DNA of 5,267 nucleotides, from assembly GCA_031290075.1 (NCBI GenBank), contig JAITOG010000112.1, positions 1-5,267 on the forward strand, read 5' to 3'. Within the stretch, counting starts at the first letter, position 1. The number at the start of each line of letters is the position of its first letter. Under the pieces are notes generated by a model that saw only the letters and a program-made list of their open reading frames with translations, was not told where the DNA came from and did not search any database. The DNA is from Holosporales bacterium. GTDB taxonomy: Bacteria; Pseudomonadota; Alphaproteobacteria; BNTO01. Position numbers and translations under genes: made by a program. Below are positions 1 through 5,267 of the stretch, piece by piece.

Positions 1-154
1 TTTGATTGTTATACTTTATTTGCAAATATTCTGTTTGAGTATAAAACAAGTAATATCTCAATCTTCAAAAGAAAATTATAAATAAAATAATTTTATAAAG
101 CATCTAAGACTTAGCCCTGCTTATTGCTCTATCATTAAAAAAAAGCTTGCTTTA

Positions 155-190
<36 letters not shown>

Positions 191-227
191 CTTTATCTTT
201 ATGATGTTTTTGAACGTTTTAACTAAA

Positions 228-1167
228 ATGAAAAAGAAAAATATACTTTTAACAGCGCTGTTAGCTGTTCTATGTTCCGCAAGTTCTATACAAGCAGCAG
301 AAGCAGCAAATCCTATTCAATCAATAGAAATAGGCTCTACTGGGCAGCTTCAACGATTGAGTCAGCTTACAATAAATAATGGAAAAAAAATATTAAACGA
401 ATGGAGAAAAGGTTTAACAGTAGCAGCAAGTTGGCTGTTGCCTAAGATGCTGAATATACCATATTACACTATGTACTTTAGTTATGATCTTTTACCAAAT
501 ATATATATAAATTTTGGATTTTGGGAAACCTTATTATCAACTACCTTAAGCTTTAATTTTCTAGTAGATACAGTATTTCAGGTTCTAAAACAACCTAATA
601 ATAGAATTAGAAGAATTATACCGGTTGCATTTTTAGCTTTTAAAAAATGTATTCCTCTAAATGGAGGTTTTAAGTTGGTGGCTGATCTTTGTTTTTTTGG
701 TGATGAGATTTATTTTAATGGGATATGGAATACGTTTAAAATAATGTTTTGTTTGCCTTTATTTTTGGAAGGAGTTAAAAAGTTACAGAGGCACCGATAG
801 CACAACAAGCACTGATGGAAGAAGAAGAAGAAGAAGAAGAAGCACCGATAGGAGCACAAGTACCACAAATACCGATAGAAGCACAGCCGCTTGTGAATTC
901 CGTTCAGAGAGGACAAAGGTTTGTATCTACAGAAAGTAATTATGAACTTACAATTTCTTTGGTAAGTAGTAGGGGGATGCCCAATTCGGCGCATTTCCCA
1001 CTAGATATGGGATGGCTTATGTAGGATTTTATTATCTTGATTATGATGAGCATGGGGAAAGGAAGGAGGTTGCACTAGGAGGCATTCCTGAAGGAATATA
1101 TATAAGAAAACACAATAATGAGTTTACTTTTTATGATACGATCGACGAAAATATGAGACCAGCATAA
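228..1167 (+). pseudogene. Frameshifted gene for a putative exported protein of unknown function
   Basis: I do not recognise the family. From ATG 228 the product opens with a type I signal peptide: MKKKN, a hydrophobic core ILLTALLAVL, and a likely cleavage after SIQA (residue 23) or AEA (26). Hydrophobic, aromatic segments follow at about residues 62-120 and 130-157. This frame stops at 798-800. The coding signal then continues in the -1 frame (TEAPIAQQALM, eight Glu, then APIGAQVPQIPIEAQ), which stops at 1022-1024. A second -1 step leads into a third frame (FGAFPTRYGMAYVGFYYLDYD to a TAA at 1165-1167). Each break coincides with a homopolymer: A5 at 777-781 and G5 at 972-976. One extra base in each gives a continuous frame of 313 codons plus stop. 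It is therefore a decaying gene, a slippage-controlled gene, or intact with homopolymer sequencing errors. No clear Shine-Dalgarno precedes 228; an in-frame ATG at 201 and TTG at 147 are alternative but poorer starts. Confidence 0.6.
791..891 (+). repeat. GAA tract (poly-Glu) flanked by short Pro/Ala repeats
   Basis: Eight perfect GAA codons occupy 818-841. They are flanked by direct repeats: gcaccgatag occurs at 791-800 and 842-851, and a related accgatagaagcaca follows from 871. In the second frame of the disrupted gene this encodes EAPIAQ, E8, EAPIGAQ, then IPIEAQ, a low-complexity acidic and Pro-rich linker. Both the trinucleotide run and the direct repeats could expand or contract. Confidence 0.8.
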
Positions 1168-1646
1168 AATTTAATATTTGCTTATAAAATAACCCTGTTC
1201 ATTAATTGATTTTTACAATTTTGGGCCTCTGCGCTGCAGAGCCTTCAAAGGCCGAAAAGTTAAATGTGAACACAGTTAATATCTGTCATAAATTTCGTGA
1301 GAATTTTCCAGCCTGTGGAAACTTGGAAACCAATACATGAAAGGGCCTATGCATGAGATTTTCTAATAGACGAAAAAATATAAAAAAGCTGTAGATTCCT
1401 GCGAGTTTGCGTTTTTTAAATAAGTGTGACATTGAAACGTTACAACAAACTTAGCGATTCTGATCAAGGCTAAGAAAAAGCTTGAAGTCTAAAAATCCCT
1501 TATATACTGGGGTCCCCCAAAGAATGCGGATTTTAATTGCTGCCAATCCTTGAAACCCAAGAAGTTTGAATTCGCAATTTTTTGGGGTTTGAGCATAGGT
1601 TGAAAAAATATTATTTTTATTATACTATTTAAACAATAGATTAATT
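1168..1646. other. Non-coding stretch with small inverted repeats; no gene recognised
   Basis: No convincing plus-strand gene lies here. The visible structure is a GC-rich hairpin at 1224-1243 (ggcctctgc / gcagagcc around a gct loop, one bulged base), a ggggtcccc palindrome near 1510, and a possible aaaccc / ggggttt pairing around 1554-1590. None is followed by a T run as expected of an intrinsic terminator. On the minus strand two frames carry few stops for such AT-rich DNA: one from ATG 1596 has stops only at 1489, 1363, 1276 and 1213, and the next frame is open for 54 codons from 1450 down to 1289. It may be a decayed gene or another repeat, but nothing recognisable is encoded. Confidence 0.5.
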
Positions 1647-1688
1647 AGACTTTTTCGTAATTCAATTTCTTCTGCGAATTTGTACGTC

Positions 1689-1729
1689 TCTTTGGGTATC
1701 ATTCAAAACATTGTTTTGAATGTGAGCCT
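1689..1729. repeat. About 40-bp insertion centred on a perfect palindrome, inside copy 1
   Basis: The segment is absent from copy 2, where the flanks gtc and gcttcgatgctcgaa are contiguous. Its core at 1700-1722 is a perfect palindrome with 11-nt arms (cattcaaaaca / tgttttgaatg) around one base. The exact insertion edges are uncertain by a few bases because the flanks have diverged. Confidence 0.7.
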
Positions 1730-1745
1730 GTTTCGGTGCTCGAAT

Positions 1746-1790
1746 CCTCATGGGATTTGGGAGAAATCATTCCCCCAAATGCCCCTCATG
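1746..1790. repeat. 38-bp hairpin insertion flanked by CCTCATG direct repeats, inside copy 1
   Basis: CCTCATG occurs at 1746-1752 and again at 1784-1790, with a hairpin between them (ggatttggg / cccaaatgcc, one bulged base). Copy 2 has this heptamer only once and lacks the hairpin. The pattern looks like insertion of a small palindromic unit with duplication of 7 bp of target, or a slippage-type duplication. Confidence 0.7.
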
Positions 1791-1892
1791 TACACCTAGT
1801 ACATTTCGATTCTGTACTCCGGATGCTCCTTCAACTTCGCTATAAGAAATTTGTTTCGAAAGAAGTCTAATAAAGTATTTTAGAAATTACTT

Positions 1893-3140
1893 ATGCTTAA
1901 TTTTAAATCAGAAATTTTACAAATATTAAAAGAACGAGATTTTATTTACCAAGGAACAAATATAGAACAGCTTGATCAACTTTGTGCAAAAAAAAGTATT
2001 GTTGGATATATAGGTTTTGATGCAACAGCTAAAAGTTTACAGGTAGGCAATCTTTCGGCAATAATGTTATTACGATGGCTTCAAAAGCTAGGGCATACAC
2101 CAGTTGTTCTTGTTGGCGGGGGAACAAGCCGTGTTGGTGATCCGTCATTCCGCCAAGTGGCTCGGCCAATCATGAGCTTAGAGCAAATTTCTGAAAATAT
2201 TAACGGAATTTCAAAAGTTTTTTCAAAAATACTTAATTTTCAGTCTGGGTCAAATAAAGCCTTATTTGTAAATAATGCAGATTGGCTAATTGAATTAAAA
2301 TACATAGATTTCCTGCGTGATTATGGTTGCCATTTTACAGTCAATAGAATGCTTTCTTTTGAAAGCATAAAACTACGTCTTGAAAAAGAGGAGCCCCTTA
2401 GCTTTTTAGAATTTAACTATATGATTATGCAAGCCTATGATTTTTATTATTTAAATAAAAATTTTGGCTGCATCTTGCAAATGGGAGGATCTGATCAATG
2501 GGGGAATATCGTTAATGGAGTTGAATTAACTAGACGGCTTATTGGAGTTGAAGTTTTTGGGCTTACGCAACCGCTAGTTACCAATGCAAACGGCCAAAAA
2601 ATGGGGAAAACAGCAGATGGTGCTATATGGCTTAATCCTGATATGTGCGCTCCATTTGGTTATTGGCAATTTTGGCGGAACACAGATGATCGCGATGTTG
2701 TAAAATACCTCAAAAAATTTACTGAACTTTCTTTAAATGAAATCGGTAAAATTGCTGAGCTTAAAGGAGAAGAGGTTAATGAAGGTAAAAAGATTTTAGC
2801 CGATGAAGCAACTGCTTTGCTTCATGGAAAAGACGTATTAGCGGAAATTCATGAAACTGCAAAATCTTTATTCGGCCAAGAAGGCGGAAATAATACAGCA
2901 GTTTCAACAATTTCATTTGAGGAATCGAAACTTCCTTGCCCTCTTGCCGATTTATTTGTTTTTTCGGGGCTCTGCAATAGTAAAGGGGATTTTAAACGCC
3001 TTGTAAGCGGAAATGGGCTAAGCTTTCAAGGAAAAATTGTTAGTAACCCAAATATAACAATTACCAAGGATGATTTTTCGGATAATACAGTATTACTTTC
3101 TTTAGGAAAGAAAAAACATTTAAAAATCATAAAAAATTGA
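1893..3140 (+). CDS. tyrS: Tyrosyl-tRNA synthetase
   Basis: This cytoplasmic class Ic enzyme joins tyrosine to tRNA-Tyr using ATP. The 415-residue length is normal for bacterial TyrRS. The N-terminal Rossmann domain carries the tyrosine-pocket segment GYIGFDATA (Tyr39, Asp43, Thr45). GGGTSRVGDPS lies at 75-85, the QAYDFYYL region at 180-187, GGSDQWGNIVNG at 198-209, and a KMGKT signature (the usual proteobacterial form of KMSKS) at 236-240. The C-terminus (about 350-415) fits an S4 RNA-binding domain. The oddity is the HIGH signature: it reads Q50-V-G-N53, so both histidines are replaced, although the rest of the active site is intact. ATG 1893 fits the family N-terminus; no strong Shine-Dalgarno precedes it. 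The gene stands alone, bracketed by two inverted copies of the palindromic repeat, 24 bp upstream and 36 bp downstream. Confidence 0.97.
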   Translation: MLNFKSEILQILKERDFIYQGTNIEQLDQLCAKKSIVGYIGFDATAKSLQVGNLSAIMLLRWLQKLGHTPVVLVGGGTSRVGDPSFRQVARPIMSLEQISENINGISKVFSKILNFQSGSNKALFVNNADWLIELKYIDFLRDYGCHFTVNRMLSFESIKLRLEKEEPLSFLEFNYMIMQAYDFYYLNKNFGCILQMGGSDQWGNIVNGVELTRRLIGVEVFGLTQPLVTNANGQKMGKTADGAIWLNPDMCAPFGYWQFWRNTDDRDVVKYLKKFTELSLNEIGKIAELKGEEVNEGKKILADEATALLHGKDVLAEIHETAKSLFGQEGGNNTAVSTISFEESKLPCPLADLFVFSGLCNSKGDFKRLVSGNGLSFQGKIVSNPNITITKDDFSDNTVLLSLGKKKHLKIIKN

Positions 3141-3176
3141 GGATGGGCAGAAACCAGGTACTTGTTGTAAAACATT

Positions 3177-3320
3177 AGACTTTCTTCGAAACCAATTTCT
3201 TCTAGCAAAGTTGAAGGAGCATACGAAGCGCAGAACCGGAGTGTACTAAATGTACATGAGGATTCGAGCATCGAAGCGACGAACAAATTTGCAGAGGAAA
3301 TTGAGTTACGAAGGAAGTCT
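3177..3320 (+). repeat. Palindromic repeat element, copy 2 (plus orientation, uninterrupted)
   Basis: This 144-bp element begins agactttcttcg and ends cgaaggaagtct, an 11 of 12 inverted match. The complementarity continues inward for about 33 nt per arm with a few mismatches and bulges (caatttc / gaaattg, tgcaaa-like inner part). The centre holds gtac-taaat-gtac and the shared core gtacatgaggattcgagc. It lies 36 bp after the tyrS stop, so its transcript could fold into a long hairpin at the tyrS 3' end; no T run follows, so a classical terminator is unlikely. Read from its first base it is open for all 48 codons and encodes a peptide resembling the FabH insert. It is the best reference copy of the three. 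Confidence 0.92.
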
Positions 3321-3488
3321 ATTATAGTGAACACAATAAAGAAAGTATTACTGAATAACTTTTTTTAAATTTCATCTTTGCACCGTTAAAAAACAAACAA
3401 CAAAATTAGTTAATCACAATTTTTTTAATGAATATCTGTAAAATGTGCTATTTAAAGTTTATACTGTGGTTTTTTGTGCAAGAATTTT
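3321..3488 (+). promoter_or_regulatory. AT-rich spacer before the acyltransferase gene, possible promoter
   Basis: No gene is seen here. A TATACT hexamer at 3460-3465 resembles a sigma-70 -10 box and sits 23 bp before ATG 3489, which would allow a short leader, but no good -35 hexamer lies at the right distance. In DNA this AT-rich such hexamers are common, so the call is tentative. Confidence 0.25.
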
Positions 3489-4280
3489 ATGGAAATATAC
3501 AGAAACAATTCCCACCTACCTTTTAATAACCGAAAACTTTTAGGGCGTTGGAGTTATTATCTTATTGCTGTACGTTCATTTATTTTTCAAACAATATTGT
3601 ATTTGTGGGTTGGTATTGTTCTAACTTTGTTTTTTCCAATGATTTTTATTTCAAGAAAGTTTTTGTGGAAAATTTTCCGTTTTTTAACAAAAAATGCTGT
3701 CTTTTTGATGAAATACATACTGAAAATAAAATTAAAGTTTGAAAATTTTGAAATTTTTAATCAGGTTCGTGACACAGTTGGGCCGTTTATTATTGCTTGT
3801 AAACATCAATCTGGTGTTGAAACTGTTGTTTTTTCGTTATTTTTCAAGAACTTTAATATATTGGCAAAAGAAGAAATGAAAAAAGTTCCACTAATTGGAA
3901 GTTACATGAAACATTTAGGTTTTATTTTTATTGATAGAAAAAGTGGAAGAAAAGCCGTTGAAACTCTTCTTGAAAAAGGAGAAGAGTCAATGCGCGAAGG
4001 GAGGTCTTTGCTTATCTTTCCTGAAGGTTCAAGGGCTACGTTTGGTACACGCGGAAAATACCATGCTGGAGTAGCCCTTTTGTATGAAAAACTGAAAGTG
4101 CCAATTATCCCCGTAGCCTTAAATGCTGGGGCTATATGGCAGAAAAAGTCTATTGTTAAATTCCCAGGGATTATTACAATACGCGTGTTGCCGCCAATTT
4201 TCCCGGGCTTAAGAGCAAAAGAGGCTTTACAAAAAATTGAAGATGATATAGAACAAGCTTGTGAAGAACTTGGGAGTTAA
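3489..4280 (+). CDS. plsC: 1-acyl-sn-glycerol-3-phosphate acyltransferase (PlsC family)
   Basis: It is expected to acylate lysophosphatidic acid to phosphatidic acid at the cytoplasmic membrane, the second acylation of glycerophospholipid synthesis. The 263 residues from ATG 3489 show the family blocks in order. A hydrophobic membrane segment lies at about 29-54. Motif I is K-H106-Q-S-G-V-E111-T, an HX4E form instead of the commoner HX4D but of the KHQSxxE type seen in alphaproteobacterial relatives. FIFIDR is at 145-150. Motif III, FPEGSR, is at 177-182 and is followed by GTRGKYHAGV. The motif IV-like VPIIPVALNAG comes next. An in-frame TTG at 3474 would add five residues (start-CKNF); ATG is preferred, though no clear Shine-Dalgarno supports either. 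The gene precedes fabH on the same strand with a 113-bp gap, consistent with a lipid-synthesis pair. Other lysophospholipid acyltransferases of the superfamily cannot be excluded. Confidence 0.88.
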   Translation: MEIYRNNSHLPFNNRKLLGRWSYYLIAVRSFIFQTILYLWVGIVLTLFFPMIFISRKFLWKIFRFLTKNAVFLMKYILKIKLKFENFEIFNQVRDTVGPFIIACKHQSGVETVVFSLFFKNFNILAKEEMKKVPLIGSYMKHLGFIFIDRKSGRKAVETLLEKGEESMREGRSLLIFPEGSRATFGTRGKYHAGVALLYEKLKVPIIPVALNAGAIWQKKSIVKFPGIITIRVLPPIFPGLRAKEALQKIEDDIEQACEELGS

Positions 4281-4381
4281 TTTTTGTTGGATATAAGAAA
4301 TCATAAAAAATTCCCGTACATATGGCGATTTTAAGGTATTAATTACAATTTAAAAGTTATTATTAATAATGAATTATAGAT

Positions 4382-4386
4382 AGGTG
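4382..4386 (+). promoter_or_regulatory. Shine-Dalgarno for fabH
   Basis: AGGTG ends 7 bp before ATG 4394 and is the clearest ribosome binding site in the window. It fixes the fabH start, which also matches the usual N-terminus of the family. Confidence 0.7.
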
Positions 4387-4393
4387 AATTTAG

Positions 4394-5267
4394 ATGTTTT
4401 TTTCTAGAATTACAGGGTACGGGCATGCGTTTCCTAGTAAAATTTTTTCTAATGATGATCTTTCAAAAATCCTGGATACCAACGATGAGTGGATTAGCAG
4501 CAGAACAGGCATAAAAACAAGATATATTGCTGCGGAAAATGAGAGTTCTTCTAGTTTAGGAGCAAAGGCCGCCATTGATGCTTTGAGTATTGTTGGAGAA
4601 TCCGCCAAAAATGTTGATGCTATTATTTTAGCAACAACAACCCCAGATCATTCCATGCCTGCAACAGCTGCTAAAATTCAGTCAATTTTAGGGGCAAATA
4701 CAGCTTTTGCTTTTGACGTTCAGGCTGTTTGCTCAGGCTTTATTTATGCCTTATCTATTGCTGATCATTTTTTAAAGTGTGGAACAATAAAAAACGCCTT
4801 AGTTATAGGTGCGGAAGTAATGTCTAGAATAGTTGATTGGACAGACCGTTCTACCTGCGTTTTATTTGGAGATGGCGCAGGAGCAATATTTTTACAAAGA
4901 TATGAAAATAATAGATCTTTTGAAGAATCTCCAGAATCTCAATTTTTAGAAGGAACCAATAGAACGCAAGAGCGCAATGTACTAAACGTACATGAGAATC
5001 TGAAATTAGATTCTATAGAGTTATGCAAAAGACCTAATAATAAGGAAAATTCCAAAATCATTTCAACTCATCTTTTTTCTGATGGGAATTTTTACGACAC
5101 TCTATATGTGGATGAGCGAGTGAAAACTGAAGCGGGAAAGGGAGCTATAAAAATGAATGGTAGAGTTGTTTTTTCCTCTGCTATTGAGCATATGGTAAAT
5201 TCTGCTTTTATAGCTTTAGAAAAAAACAATTTAACTGTGGAAGATTTGGATTGGTTTGTTGCACATC
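4394..5267 (+). CDS. fabH: Beta-ketoacyl-ACP synthase III (3' truncated by window edge, carries a repeat-derived insert)
   Basis: KAS III starts type II fatty acid synthesis by condensing acetyl-CoA with malonyl-ACP in the cytoplasm. The 291 visible codons show the family order: ITGYGHAFPS at the start, DEWISSRTGIKTRYIA at 31-46, the catalytic cysteine in QAVCSGF (Cys113, equivalent to E. coli Cys112), VDWTDRSTCVLFGDGAGA at 147-164, IISTHLFSDG at 222-231, MNGRVVF at 254-260, and the catalytic His in DWFVAH (His291) as the last full codon. In E. coli that His is residue 244, so about 46 residues are extra here, all between GDGAGA and IISTHL. That stretch corresponds to an in-frame copy of the palindromic repeat (residues about 174-221). 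The reading frame and the visible catalytic residues are intact, so the enzyme is probably functional; the distal catalytic Asn lies outside the window. Its usual partner plsX is not upstream; a plsC-like gene is. Confidence 0.96.
   Translation, partial: MFFSRITGYGHAFPSKIFSNDDLSKILDTNDEWISSRTGIKTRYIAAENESSSSLGAKAAIDALSIVGESAKNVDAIILATTTPDHSMPATAAKIQSILGANTAFAFDVQAVCSGFIYALSIADHFLKCGTIKNALVIGAEVMSRIVDWTDRSTCVLFGDGAGAIFLQRYENNRSFEESPESQFLEGTNRTQERNVLNVHENLKLDSIELCKRPNNKENSKIISTHLFSDGNFYDTLYVDERVKTEAGKGAIKMNGRVVFSSAIEHMVNSAFIALEKNNLTVEDLDWFVAH
4913..5056 (+). repeat. Palindromic repeat element, copy 3, in frame within fabH
   Basis: The core tgtactaaacgtacatgag (4978-4996) matches copy 2 at 3242-3260 with one difference. 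Placing copy 3 without gaps on copy 2 from that core gives 4913-5056. Both ends then agree: the left reads agatctttttgaagaa against agactttcttcgaa, and the right reads taaggaaaattcc against cgaaggaagtct. The gaaggaacc at 4949-4957 corresponds to gaaggagca of copy 2. Homology weakens outside the core and the terminal arms no longer pair well, as expected if the copy is old and now constrained as protein. The outer edges are accurate to a few bases only. It encodes FabH residues about 174-221, including EGT, QERNVLNVHE and a polar Asn/Lys-rich tail. Confidence 0.82.

Larger units (their letters stand above)
1647..1868 (-). repeat. Palindromic repeat element, copy 1 (minus orientation, with two insertions)
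   Basis: The ends are inverted repeats: agactttttcg at the left and cgaaagaagtct at the right, extending into imperfect arms of about 35 nt. Read on the minus strand it matches copy 2 (3177-3320) along its whole length, including gttgaaggagcat and gtacatgagg. At 222 bp it is 78 bp longer than copy 2; the excess is two insertions of about 40 and 38 bp, described separately. In the minus strand it encodes the same peptide frame as copy 2 (EGA, QNR, VHE) until the second insertion breaks the frame. It ends 24 bp before the tyrS start, so part of the tyrS promoter may lie in its right arm (weak -35-like TTGTTT at 1851-1856), but no good -10 can be assigned. Confidence 0.9.

Noticed and set aside
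710..994. Minus-strand 94-codon open frame
   Set aside because: It is the antisense of the disrupted exported-protein gene; its poly-Phe run is simply the reverse of the GAA tract.
1224..1243. GC-rich hairpin as intrinsic terminator for the first gene
   Set aside because: No T run follows the stem and it lies 57 bp beyond the last stop; kept only as structure in the non-coding stretch.
1390..1412. Possible further relic of the repeat (gattcctgcgagtttgcg resembles ttcttctgcgaatttgtacg of copy 1)
   Set aside because: The similarity is short and not backed by the core gtacatgag or by terminal arms, so chance is likely.
1736..1752. tRNA T-arm-like ctcgaatcc
   Set aside because: It is part of the palindromic repeat and present in copy 2; no acceptor stem, anticodon arm or D-arm surrounds it.
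1647..3320. CRISPR array or composite transposon
   Set aside because: Only two inverted copies with a housekeeping gene between them; there are no regular spacers, transposase or IS ends.
3026..3334. Minus-strand 102-codon open frame
   Set aside because: It overlaps the end of tyrS and runs through the antisense of repeat copy 2; the repeat explains the openness and there is no protein family signal.
3548..3742. Plus-strand 64-codon open frame inside plsC
   Set aside because: It is an out-of-frame shadow of a clearly recognised acyltransferase.
4390..4608. Minus-strand 72-codon open frame
   Set aside because: It is the antisense shadow of the fabH N-terminal region.

Overview
The window is AT-rich, gene-sparse DNA with long non-coding spacers, decayed coding sequence and dispersed palindromic repeats. 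The three recognisable genes (tyrS, a plsC-type acyltransferase and fabH) read like alphaproteobacterial versions. Together these features suggest a host-associated alphaproteobacterium with a reduced genome, in the Rickettsiales or Holosporales style. The lineage is an inference from style, not a database match.

Layout. 1-227: AT-rich leader with an (ATT)n microsatellite. 228-1167: a signal-peptide-bearing protein of unknown function, open over its whole length only if one base is restored in each of two homopolymer runs (A5 at 777-781, G5 at 972-976). 1168-1646: non-coding stretch with small inverted repeats and low-stop antisense frames. 1647-1868: copy 1 of a palindromic repeat, minus orientation, with two smaller hairpin-forming insertions. 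1893-3140: tyrS. 3177-3320: copy 2 of the repeat, plus orientation, 144 bp and uninterrupted. 3489-4280: plsC-like 1-acylglycerol-3-phosphate acyltransferase. 4394 to the window end: fabH, cut by the edge just after its catalytic His codon.

Main finding. A third, diverged copy of the same 144-bp repeat lies inside fabH (about 4913-5056), in frame, adding about 46-48 residues between the GDGAGA segment and the IISTHL strand. Copy 2, although intergenic, is open for 48 codons in the same phase and shares EG and VLNVHE with the FabH insert; copy 1 keeps the same peptide frame up to its first nested insertion. This is the behaviour known for Rickettsia palindromic elements, which invade both spacers and protein genes in frame. 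The family here appears to be of that kind; whether it is already named cannot be decided from sequence reading alone. Copy 1 shows that such elements also collect smaller palindromes, one flanked by a 7-bp direct repeat.

Functionally, tyrS supplies Tyr-tRNA for translation. plsC and fabH are 113 bp apart on the same strand; both act in lipid synthesis (fatty acid initiation and phosphatidate formation) and may be co-expressed. The TyrRS is unusual in having Q-V-G-N where class I synthetases carry HIGH.
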